Notes under the pieces: model-generated
The model's input: the letters and a program-made list of their open reading frames with translations, nothing else
The model's database searches: none
What the model was told of the DNA's origin: nothing
Position numbers and translations under genes: made by a program
In this document: piece after piece, positions 57,584 to 64,000 of the stretch
How the letters are laid out: each line of letters opens with the position of its first letter
How positions within the stretch are numbered: the first letter of the stretch is position 1
Assembly: GCF_964283195.1 (NCBI RefSeq)
Contig: NZ_CAXYLH010000004.1
Strand: one strand, 5' to 3'
DNA: 64,000 bases
DNA from: Paratractidigestivibacter sp003150175
Lineage (GTDB): Bacteria > Actinomycetota > Coriobacteriia > Coriobacteriales > Atopobiaceae

Positions 57584-58031
57584 CGACGAAGGGCGCAACA
57601 AGCCCCTCTACATGATCAGCGTCGCGGCCGAGCTCACGGGCATGCACCCGCAGACGCTGCGCGTCTACGAGCAGAAGGGCCTCGTGAACCCCGGCCGCTC
57701 GCGCGGCAACACCCGCTTGTACAGCCAGGCCGACATCGACCGGCTGAACCTCATCTCCAAGCTTACCGACGAGGGCATCAACCTGGCCGGCGTCGTCCGT
57801 ATCCTCGACATGCGCGAGCAGACCCTCGAGCTCAAGGACGAGCTCGAGTCCATGCGCGACCAGATGCGCGCTATGGAGGAGGAGCTCCACGAGTACCGCG
57901 TCCAGGAGCGCATCACGGCGATCGCGCGCTACGAGGGCAATCCCGAGCAGATGATGCGCAAGCTCCTCGGCAATGGCCTGCCCGGCGGCGAGACGGACAC
58001 CTCGCCGCAGGACGCCGCGGACGGGGAGTAA
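57573..58031 (+). CDS. hspR: Heat-shock repressor HspR (MerR family)
   Basis: 152 residues. YMISVAAELTGMHPQTLRVYEQKGLVNPGRSRGNTRLYSQADIDR is the MerR-type winged helix in the form typical of HspR, followed by a coiled-coil (LKDELESMRDQMRAMEEELH). HspR with DnaK as corepressor represses its own operon at HAIR sites in other actinobacteria. The start at 57573 lies inside the end of dnaJ. It closes the operon. Confidence 0.93.
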   Translation: MARNDEGRNKPLYMISVAAELTGMHPQTLRVYEQKGLVNPGRSRGNTRLYSQADIDRLNLISKLTDEGINLAGVVRILDMREQTLELKDELESMRDQMRAMEEELHEYRVQERITAIARYEGNPEQMMRKLLGNGLPGGETDTSPQDAADGE

Positions 58032-58093
58032 GCGGCCGGCTTGGCGCACGGCGCGCGTCGTGCGTTCCTGCTGCCGGTGCTCGATGGATGCAT

Positions 58094-58167
58094 TAGTGTA
58101 CAAGATATAACCCCGGCCCTTGAGAATCCTGGGATTTCTTGGGGCCGGGGTTGTTTTATGTACACTG
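58094..58167. repeat. 74-nt palindromic element, copy 1
   Basis: Outer ends TAGTGTACA and TGTACACTG, inner arms AACCCCGGCCC and GGGCCGGGGTT, and a central AATCC/GGATT give one long hairpin. TTGTTTTA after the GC stem lets it terminate hspR transcription. It has the same length and end design as the element at 59582-59655. Confidence 0.78.
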
Positions 58168-58226
58168 GCGCCTGGCAAGAAGCGCGATTTCTGCCCTCTC
58201 CCCGTTTTAATCGGTCACCTGTGCCC

Positions 58227-58310
58227 GCCAATGCCCGTCGCGCGCCAATGCCTACAGCTCGCCAACGCCTGCCACCCGCCAATGCTCGCGCTTTTGCCAG
58301 TGCGTCGAGC
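58227..58310. repeat. Degenerate 17-bp tandem repeat (GCCAATGC units)
   Basis: GCCAATGC-like blocks begin at 58227, 58244, 58261, 58278 and 58296, i.e. 17, 17, 17 and 18 apart. The rest of each unit varies. It lies between palindrome copy 1 and the stop of the nuclease-like gene. Confidence 0.65.
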
Positions 58311-58331
58311 CCACGGGAAGTGTCGTCGCGG

Positions 58332-59549
58332 CTACGTGAACCTTCCCGTTTGCTCGTTAAGCGGAATGTAGAGCCATGTGCCGAGCTTGGGGCCGTTGGA
58401 CTCAAACAGCCTGAACGCCTTATCGGCTTCCCTCACCGTGCGGAGATAGTCCTCGATGGCGCGTTTGGTCGCCGCGTTTTGCTGCAGGATCCTCAGGCCC
58501 CTCTTGCCGGGGAGGAGCGACCAAAGAAACCGCTGGCGCCTGGACGCCATTCGCTCATCGTTGAGGAAGTCACGCTGTTCTGTAAGCTCGCGCCCGGTCT
58601 CGCGCTCGATCAGTTCGATCACCTGCGCCATCACGGCGTCGAGACCGCCAGGCTCGTAGAGGTCCTCGCTGGTTACCGCCATCACCGAGTAGCCCGCGAC
58701 CAGAAGCTCACGGTCGCGGTGCTTGTCGTCCACGATTTTTGAGCGCGCTTTGGCGACGACCTCCTTCTCGCGGTCCGTTCCCGCTGCCGCGACGACGTCC
58801 TCGAGCCCGAAGTGGACCCCGCCGTCGTAGTTGAGGCCTACGTGCGTGCCGGCAAAGAGGATGTCCGGTACGCGGGAGCCCTTCTTTGCGGCGCCGACGC
58901 GGCGGTTGAGCTCGATTTCGCCGAGCCCGTAGCCCGACTCGCAGGGATCGAGCACGATCATCTGCGCGATTATCGCCTCGATGGGCGACCAGGCGTTGCC
59001 CAAAAGGTAGGGGAGAGCCTCGCGCGATTGCCAAATCTGTGGCATGTGGCGGCAACCCTCGAGGTACTCGCCGATCGCCTCGGGAGTCGTGAGGGGGTCG
59101 ACGGAGTAGGCGATCTCGCCTTCGCGCGGGTCGACGTCGTCGCGAGAGTAACCGTCGCAGAGCTCGTAGCCCAGCAAGAGCTGGACGGGTCGGCTCATCG
59201 CGGCGCCCATCTCGGCAAAGACGAGCTCGGGGCAGGCGATCGCCACGCCGTGCCCGACGTCGACGAACGAGCCCGCCGGAATCCGGGTAAAGACGGAGCA
59301 CGCCGTCCCGCGGGTTCGGATCCGTAGCTTGGCGTCGGGGACGGCGATGTGCAGGGGGCGCTTCTGGTCGATCGGCTCGTCGATGCCAAGAAACGCGAGG
59401 TCAAAGGCCTTTTGTGTCCAGCGGCTCGCGGGTGCCGGGTCGGGCGCCGGCAAATCGACGCGGGCGCCGACGCGTACCCCGGGCAGCTTTCCCGCGCGGA
59501 TGGCGCGCCAAACGCGCAGCGCAGTCAATCCCGAAAGCGCAAGTTGCAT
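58332..59549 (-). CDS. AbiEi/DUF559-like protein with probable PD-(D/E)xK nuclease domain
   Basis: 405 residues, soluble. The C-terminal part has PDILFAGTHVGLNYDGGVHFG, then DDKHRDRELLVAGYSVMAVTSEDLY, which matches the YDGxxH...D..R...L...GY pattern of Vsr/DUF559-type endonuclease folds. The N-terminal half resembles type IV toxin-antitoxin AbiEi-like regulators only in outline (ARVDLPAPDPAP, FTRIPAGSFVDVGHGVAIACP). AGAAGGACC before the ATG at 59549. Lower GC than the core. It is bracketed by the two 74-nt palindromes, one of them 33 bases upstream of its start. Function not established. Confidence 0.6.
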   Translation of the reverse strand: MQLALSGLTALRVWRAIRAGKLPGVRVGARVDLPAPDPAPASRWTQKAFDLAFLGIDEPIDQKRPLHIAVPDAKLRIRTRGTACSVFTRIPAGSFVDVGHGVAIACPELVFAEMGAAMSRPVQLLLGYELCDGYSRDDVDPREGEIAYSVDPLTTPEAIGEYLEGCRHMPQIWQSREALPYLLGNAWSPIEAIIAQMIVLDPCESGYGLGEIELNRRVGAAKKGSRVPDILFAGTHVGLNYDGGVHFGLEDVVAAAGTDREKEVVAKARSKIVDDKHRDRELLVAGYSVMAVTSEDLYEPGGLDAVMAQVIELIERETGRELTEQRDFLNDERMASRRQRFLWSLLPGKRGLRILQQNAATKRAIEDYLRTVREADKAFRLFESNGPKLGTWLYIPLNEQTGRFT

Positions 59550-59581
59550 GGTCCTTCTTTCCAAATGCTGGTACGCGCGAA

Positions 59582-59655
59582 TAGTGTGCATATCCTAACC
59601 CCGGCAAGAAGAAATACCTGGTAAGAAACGCACTCGGGTTAGGAAATGTACACTA
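59582..59655. repeat. 74-nt palindromic element, copy 2
   Basis: TAGTGTGCATATCCTAACCC at the left end pairs with the complement at 59636-59655 (two mismatches in 20). The loop is 34 nt. It lies in the leader or promoter of the nuclease-like gene, outer ends TAGTGTGCA/TGTACACTA. Confidence 0.78.
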
Positions 59656-59763
59656 GCAAATCTCGTTTTCGTTGATTTGCTGTCTTCTGTTTGGCCGATA
59701 ATACGGAATCATGCTGCGATGTCACCCCTAGGGGGATGACGCATCAATTTGGGGGCCTTGCCA

Positions 59764-60333
59764 GTGAGAGTCCGGAACGATTACTCACGCTATGCTGAAC
59801 TGCTTTTACTGTTTGTCGTTTTCCTTCCACGACCGGTTTTCCTGTGTGAGCTTCGATGGGCGAATGTGGTGGACTACATGCCCTGCTATGACTACAGGGC
59901 AGTCATCGTTGCATCATTAATTGTTCTTTTAATCGGCAAGAATTCAGGCTACCCCGTCATCAAGAGGGCCCTGGGTCACAAAAGGGCGGAAAGCGCGCTG
60001 ATCCTTGTAGTCCTGTTTTGCGTCCTGCTCGAGTTGCTCGTCTACACGACCCCGCTCTCCGGACTATTGTTGGGGATTTTTGTGCGAGGCTTCGACGGGC
60101 TGTTCTTCGCGAGCTCAGGCCTGCAATGCGTCGAGCTGGCGGCGATGGGGGCGCTCTGCCGTCTTGTCCGAAAGCCGGAGCCTGATATTGACCGAGTGGG
60201 GTTTTGCCTGGGCCTCTTGCTCGAGGGCTCTCTGCTCCTCGTAGACACTGTGTCCGGCTGGCTTGTCTGCCTGCTTTGCGCCTGCTTTCTGGCGGCGATG
60301 GTTTCCATCGCGTTCGAGGGGGGGACTGCGTAG
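59764..60333 (+). CDS. Membrane sensor part of a split LuxR-type regulator
   Basis: 189 residues with about six membrane helices (YAELLLLFVVFLPRPVFL, VIVASLIVLLI, SALILVVLFCVLLELLVY, VGFCLGLLLEGSLLLVDTV, VCLLCACFLAAMVSIAF). The GTG at 59764 has GGGGG eight bases before it; TTG codons at 59749 and 59758 are alternatives. The frame ends in TAG just after a run of seven G (60318-60324). With six G the frame continues directly into the next ORF. It is likely one gene with the downstream ORF. Lower GC than the core. Confidence 0.6.
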   Translation: MRVRNDYSRYAELLLLFVVFLPRPVFLCELRWANVVDYMPCYDYRAVIVASLIVLLIGKNSGYPVIKRALGHKRAESALILVVLFCVLLELLVYTTPLSGLLLGIFVRGFDGLFFASSGLQCVELAAMGALCRLVRKPEPDIDRVGFCLGLLLEGSLLLVDTVSGWLVCLLCACFLAAMVSIAFEGGTA

Positions 60334-60385
60334 GAGCTTTTGCGGACTTCTTGATAGCTGCACGTGCCTTGCGCTTGTGGCTGCG

Positions 60386-61474
60386 ATGCGATTCGATACG
60401 TTTTTGCAGATCGATACTGGGGACCGAATGCCAATGCTCCAGCTTGTCGCGGCGATAGTGCTCGCAGCTGCCGTGCTGGTTGTTGCAAACGGGGCTAAAA
60501 GAGAGATTCGGCAGACTGAGGGGGAATGTGGCGAGTCGAGATTCTCCGAATTAAGCCCTCGTCAGCAAGAAGTGCTCTCTGCATTGATCAAAGGGAAGAC
60601 CGCTGGTGAGATTGCTGCGGAGTTGGGGATTACGTCGGGCGCGGTCGGTGAGCACAAGCGCCGCGCGTTTCAGCGGCTGGGTATCGATGGTATAGAGGAC
60701 CTCGATTCTCGCGATTCCGTGAATACCTGGTCGGATGAGGGTCTGTCGGAGTCGCTGCGCCGGCTCTCGCTGTGCGTCCCCGGTTTTCTAATCCTGCTCT
60801 ATGGCTTAGGCCCGGGGTGGGCTTCGCTGAAGGCGCTGCGCCTCATGATGGTGTGGTCGATAACCGTTGTAGCGGCAGACTCCTTGACGGGCAAGGCTCA
60901 CGGGGCTTGCTGCGATTTCGTGTCGCTCGCGCTTATGTTGCTCGTCTTTCTGGCAATGCCTACCGGCAACAGGCGCTTAGCGGAGCTGGCGTTTGCGTGT
61001 TTTGCGGGCAACATCGCTTCGCAGGTTGTTGCGAGGGGCAAGCTGATTGGCGCGCGCGGTGAAGGAGCGGCCCTTGTTCCTTGGCTTGTTCAGGTGTCCT
61101 GGAAATTCGATCTTGCCGAAGGGCAGCTTTGGGCGACTTGCTTGGGGCTGGCTCTTGTGACGGCGGCTCGGCTTGTGGCGGCAATTGGTAGTCGTCGGGC
61201 TTCTTGCGAGATTGGACAGATGGACGCAGCGTTCCTTCGAACGTATCTGGAGTCCAGGGGTCTGAATGAGCTCCAGGCGCGCGTGGCGGTGCTGTGCGCG
61301 GATGGCTGCTCCAGCAGGGAAATATGCCAAGAATTGATGATCTCGCCCGGTACGGTCAACTCGTACCGAACAAAGGCATATAGCCAATTAGGCGTAAGCG
61401 GAAGGGATGACCTAAGAGAGCTCTTTAACAAAGTACGAGGTAAAGAGCTGTATAAGAAATCGCATTCCGAATAA
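60386..61474 (+). CDS. Membrane protein with two LuxR-type HTH domains
   Basis: 362 residues from the ATG at 60386; the open frame extends upstream to about 60320. HTH 1 (SPRQQEVLSALIKGKTAGEI, GITSGAVGEHKRRAFQRLGI) lies near residues 57-105. About five to six membrane helices follow (LCVPGFLILLYGLG, VSLALMLLVFLAMP, ATCLGLALVTAARLVAAI). HTH 2 (LNELQARVAVLCADGCSSRE, ISPGTVNSYRTKAYSQLGV) is near 290-345. Each HTH sits after a membrane block, as if a TM-LuxR regulator had been duplicated in tandem. No ribosome site fits the internal ATG well, supporting fusion with the upstream ORF. It probably regulates the adjacent ABC cassette. Confidence 0.75.
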   Translation: MRFDTFLQIDTGDRMPMLQLVAAIVLAAAVLVVANGAKREIRQTEGECGESRFSELSPRQQEVLSALIKGKTAGEIAAELGITSGAVGEHKRRAFQRLGIDGIEDLDSRDSVNTWSDEGLSESLRRLSLCVPGFLILLYGLGPGWASLKALRLMMVWSITVVAADSLTGKAHGACCDFVSLALMLLVFLAMPTGNRRLAELAFACFAGNIASQVVARGKLIGARGEGAALVPWLVQVSWKFDLAEGQLWATCLGLALVTAARLVAAIGSRRASCEIGQMDAAFLRTYLESRGLNELQARVAVLCADGCSSREICQELMISPGTVNSYRTKAYSQLGVSGRDDLRELFNKVRGKELYKKSHSE

Positions 61475-61567
61475 TACGCGACACAGCCGTCCTCTGTGTG
61501 GTTTGATACAGTCAATTCGCCCGGGCATGCCGCCGGGCGCAAAAAGGCTCAACAGAGGCGGTGGCCT

Positions 61568-62215
61568 ATGGTCGAGATGGTCGATTACTGCAAAACAATT
61601 GCACGGGCCCCGGTGCTCGATCATATCAACGTGAGGCTCGAGGACGGGCGGATTTACGGTCTCAAGGGCAAGAACGGCTCGGGCAAAACCATGCTGCTGA
61701 GGGCTATGTGCGGCTTGATCCGGCCGACGTCGGGACAATTGCTCATAGACGGTGAACCCCTGCCCCGAGGCCGGTTTGCGCAGGACGCCGGCGTGCTCAT
61801 TGAGAACCCTGAGTTTCTTCCGGGATATACCTGCAAAGAGAATCTCATGGGCTTGGCAAGAATCAACAACAAAATCGGCGAGGACAAGGTTGACGAAGCC
61901 TTGGCGTCCGTCGGCCTCGATCCGGGCGACGGACGGCCTGTAAGAGCTTGCTCTTTGGGCATGAGGCAGCGCCTGGGAATCGCTGCTGTGCTCATGGAGA
62001 GCCCAGGGCTGATTCTGCTGGACGAGCCGGTAAACGCTCTCGATCCCGAAGGCGTCGCCCTCGTGGCTGGGCTCTTGCAAAATGCGCGGGCCCGAGGCGC
62101 TTTGGTGGTCGTCGCGTGTCATGATTCGGGCGAGATAGAAGGGCTGTTTGATCAGACGTTTCTGATGGCGGAGGGAAGGCTGCGCCCGTCGGACTCCGAG
62201 GAGGAGTCAAAATGA
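61568..62215 (+). CDS. ABC transporter ATP-binding protein
   Basis: 215 residues, compact. Walker A LKGKNGSGKTMLLRAMCGL near 34, Q-loop region VLIENPEFLPGYTCKENL, signature ACSLGMRQRLGIAAVL near 127, Walker B LILLDEPVNALDPEG and the switch His in VVACHDS. It resembles ATPases of bacteriocin-immunity or Na+-export type ABC exporters. The ATG at 61568 follows AGAGGCGGTGGCCT. It overlaps the next gene by four bases (ATGA). Confidence 0.9.
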   Translation: MVEMVDYCKTIARAPVLDHINVRLEDGRIYGLKGKNGSGKTMLLRAMCGLIRPTSGQLLIDGEPLPRGRFAQDAGVLIENPEFLPGYTCKENLMGLARINNKIGEDKVDEALASVGLDPGDGRPVRACSLGMRQRLGIAAVLMESPGLILLDEPVNALDPEGVALVAGLLQNARARGALVVVACHDSGEIEGLFDQTFLMAEGRLRPSDSEEESK

Positions 62216-62796
62216 AGGGCAGGAATGCGCGCCTTCTTGCGGGCATATTGATGCTGGCTGCGCTTGCGCTTGCGTCTATTGCGCGTATCGAAGCTCTGGA
62301 CGGCATGTATCCCCATAGCGACCGCACCTTCTCCATGGGCCAAGAAGTGCCGGTCGAGATGAACTGGGGCACGGAGCAAGGGGAGCAACATATCGCAGTG
62401 ACATCCGTCGCTTTTCTTGACGAGGGGCAGGTGCAGCGGCTTCAGTCCTGGGCTCTGACAACGACTCCCGAAAGGTCGTGCCCGGCTCTTCTTGTAACGG
62501 TAAGGAGTGAAGATGCCGACTTGGCATCGCTTGTTTCCTTGCTGCGATTGATGACGGGGCCGTGCGCATGGGCTCCCGACCAGCAGATCAGCGCCTCTTT
62601 GTATTATCAGACGGGCGATTTGCCGGGCAAAAGCGAGTTCGACCTTGTGTTTCTTCTTTCACCCGAGACGTGCAGCGATGCCGTTTGGGCCTCGCCGACG
62701 AGCCATGAGTATGAGCTCGTATGCTCGCTTTGGCCGACGCGCAAAGCCGTCGAGCTCGGCAGACCGGCCGCGGGGGCGCTGCCTTCGTTGGGTTAG
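62212..62796 (+). CDS. Exported or membrane-anchored protein of unknown function in the ABC cassette
   Basis: 194 residues. A basic start (MKGRNARLLAG) and one hydrophobic helix (ILMLAALALASIARIEAL) make a signal anchor; no lipobox cysteine. The rest is an extracytoplasmic domain with VPVEMNWGTEQGEQHIAVTS and three or four cysteines, probably beta-rich. The gene is translationally coupled to the ATPase (ATGA overlap), with the permease 10 bases downstream. It is likely an accessory subunit of the exporter. I do not recognise the family. Confidence 0.75.
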   Translation: MKGRNARLLAGILMLAALALASIARIEALDGMYPHSDRTFSMGQEVPVEMNWGTEQGEQHIAVTSVAFLDEGQVQRLQSWALTTTPERSCPALLVTVRSEDADLASLVSLLRLMTGPCAWAPDQQISASLYYQTGDLPGKSEFDLVFLLSPETCSDAVWASPTSHEYELVCSLWPTRKAVELGRPAAGALPSLG

Positions 62797-62806
62797 AGAG
62801 GGCAAT

Positions 62807-63637
62807 ATGGGCATTTATCTTTATGAGCTCAGGCGCGCGTTTTGTTCTCGCCGATTTTGCCTTGCCATGGCGGTGGCGCTTGCACCGTCGTTACTGCAGC
62901 TGATCACGGGGCCGCTGGCGTACGGCTTCGGCGAAATATGGGCCCGGTGGCGCTCGGGTTTGTATGGAGTGACGCCTCCTTCGCTCTACGGGACCTGGAT
63001 GGGCGGGACGCTCGGCTCGGTGTTCTCGGAGCTTTTTTACGTGCTTGCACCGCTGTTTTGCTGTCTTCCCTATGCGTGGAGCTTGGGGTCAGATCTTCAT
63101 GGCGGGTTTGCGGGGGTGCTCGTGCAAAGATGCGACACCAAATCGTATCTGCGAGCCAAATCCGCTGCGTGTTTCCTTGCTGCCGCCGCTGTTGTGGTTG
63201 TGCCACAGGTGGTCAACTTCTGGCTGAGCGCGCTGTGCGTTCCCACCTTGTCTCCCGATCCAGCCGCGGGGATGTATGCCGTGTTCGCGCGATCGGCGTT
63301 CTCAGAGCTGTTCTATGGCTGGCCGATTCTCTATGTGGGGCTGTATCTGTTGATCTCCGCCGTGATAATGGGCCTGTTCAGCGTACTCGCGATGCTCTTG
63401 GCTATACCGCTTCGCAACACAGGGCTTGTGGCCGCGCTTCCGCTGATTGCCGATGAGCTTCTTTATTTTGCGTTGTTTTGCCTTGGGCTTGGCGGTTATG
63501 CACCGAGCAGGGTGATCATGCCAAGTCAACCGGTACTCGGAATCGAGCCGATGTGGGTCTTGGCCGAAATCTGTTTCCTCGCGGTGGCCTCGGCGGCCCT
63601 TCTTTATAGACGCATCGAGGAGTTCGAAGTCATATGA
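62807..63637 (+). CDS. ABC transporter permease (ABC-2-like)
   Basis: 276 residues with about six membrane helices. The start YLYELRRAFCSRRFCLAMAV and the QRCDTKSYLRAKSAACFLAAAAVV stretch after helix 2 are typical of ABC-2-type permeases. The substrate is unknown. AGAGAGGGCAAT precedes the ATG at 62807. It overlaps the next membrane gene by four bases. Confidence 0.82.
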   Translation: MGIYLYELRRAFCSRRFCLAMAVALAPSLLQLITGPLAYGFGEIWARWRSGLYGVTPPSLYGTWMGGTLGSVFSELFYVLAPLFCCLPYAWSLGSDLHGGFAGVLVQRCDTKSYLRAKSAACFLAAAAVVVVPQVVNFWLSALCVPTLSPDPAAGMYAVFARSAFSELFYGWPILYVGLYLLISAVIMGLFSVLAMLLAIPLRNTGLVAALPLIADELLYFALFCLGLGGYAPSRVIMPSQPVLGIEPMWVLAEICFLAVASAALLYRRIEEFEVI

Positions 63638-64000
63638 AAATCGGCAGAAACGCAGCTTATGCAGGGCTTGTGCTTGGAGTGACAGTCTTTTTTGCGCTTC
63701 GAGCGTTTCTGTCCTACGGGCAGGGTCCTGGGGTATATGGTGCGGCCGAAACCGACGGTGTGCTCTGCTCTTTCTTTGCGGGGGTTGCCTATCCTGTTGG
63801 CGGCAGGGTCCTGGTCCCTCTGGATTGGCTGCTCATGGTTGCAGGTGCGCAGGCCGCATGCGCCGCGGTGATGGCGCTGAGCCGTGGCCGTTGGGGTGCT
63901 CAAGTGACTCTACGAATCGGGTCATCGGTAAAAGCGTGGCTAGGGATATGCATCGTTATGATGGCGATTGCAGCTGCATGGATCCTTTGCGCGCTGACTG
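63634..64000 (+). CDS. Second membrane subunit of the ABC cassette (partial, runs off the window)
   Basis: 122 residues are visible, beginning MKIGRNAAYAGLVLGVTVFF, with three hydrophobic segments (VLVPLDWLLMVAGAQAACAA, LGICIVMMAIAAAWILCAL). ATGA overlap with the upstream permease marks it as the next gene of the same operon, probably a second permease. Confidence 0.75.
   Translation, partial: MKIGRNAAYAGLVLGVTVFFALRAFLSYGQGPGVYGAAETDGVLCSFFAGVAYPVGGRVLVPLDWLLMVAGAQAACAAVMALSRGRWGAQVTLRIGSSVKAWLGICIVMMAIAAAWILCALT

Noticed and set aside
60386..61474. Second LuxR gene as an ordinary independent response regulator
   Set aside because: No receiver domain, membrane helices between two HTH domains, and no good ribosome site at the internal ATG.

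Overview
This is 64 kb of a GC-rich (mostly about 65% G+C) bacterial chromosome. I infer a Coriobacteriia genome, most likely Collinsella or a close relative. The basis is the combination of strong GC3 bias, dnaK-grpE-dnaJ-hspR order, pyruvate:ferredoxin oxidoreductase, split transketolase, MurT-GatD lipid II amidation, membrane-bound LuxR regulators, and an NRAMP protein with the binding-site signature of the Mg2+-transporting NRMT branch described from Eggerthella. No rRNA or tRNA gene was seen, so the assignment rests on protein content.

Layout. 1-6.4 kb: end of an AzlC-type permease, a DUF362/ferredoxin protein, an APC permease plus amidohydrolase operon with a LysR regulator, and a spermidine-synthase-like protein. 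6.5-19 kb, housekeeping: a TatA-like protein with a zinc ribbon, greA, a lysS fused to an HD domain, fructose-6-phosphate aldolase, split transketolase, ftsE (long extra N-terminus) and ftsX, rnr, a TPR gene and smpB. 19-26.1 kb, accessory: ThrE-like exporter, DUF1275 protein, a DUF4143-type ATPase preceded by 23-bp tandem repeats, a decayed Abi gene cut by an IS21-family element. 26.5-35.3 kb: nifJ, then a BceRS-like two-component system convergent with a BceAB-like ABC transporter. 35.5-43 kb, envelope functions: a MurT-GatD fusion, a glycosyltransferase-like gene, a LytS/LytT pair, a phosphoesterase, PAP2 phosphatase and thioredoxin. 43-48 kb: pgi and a Wzz/CpsD/CpsB tyrosine-phosphorylation trio without sugar genes. 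48.4-53.4 kb: a degenerate MgtE-like protein coupled to an NRAMP-related Mg2+ transporter, the SRP RNA, a DedA protein and a phosphoesterase. 53.7-58 kb: the dnaK heat-shock operon ending in hspR. 58-64 kb, lower GC: a nuclease-like gene flanked by two 74-nt palindromes, a membrane regulator with two LuxR HTH domains split at a G7 tract, and an ABC cassette running off the window.

The observations most worth a second look are: (i) the translationally coupled MgtE-like sensor plus NRMT-type transporter; (ii) the duplicated TM-LuxR regulator with a G7 tract next to an uncharacterised ABC cassette; (iii) the paired 74-nt palindromes around the nuclease-like gene; (iv) domain fusions (MurT-GatD, LysRS-HD, TatA-zinc ribbon, FtsE with a roughly 105-residue extension). 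The intergenic spaces also carry several unrelated families of palindromic or tandem repeats.

All functional calls come from reading protein motifs by eye; no database search was run.
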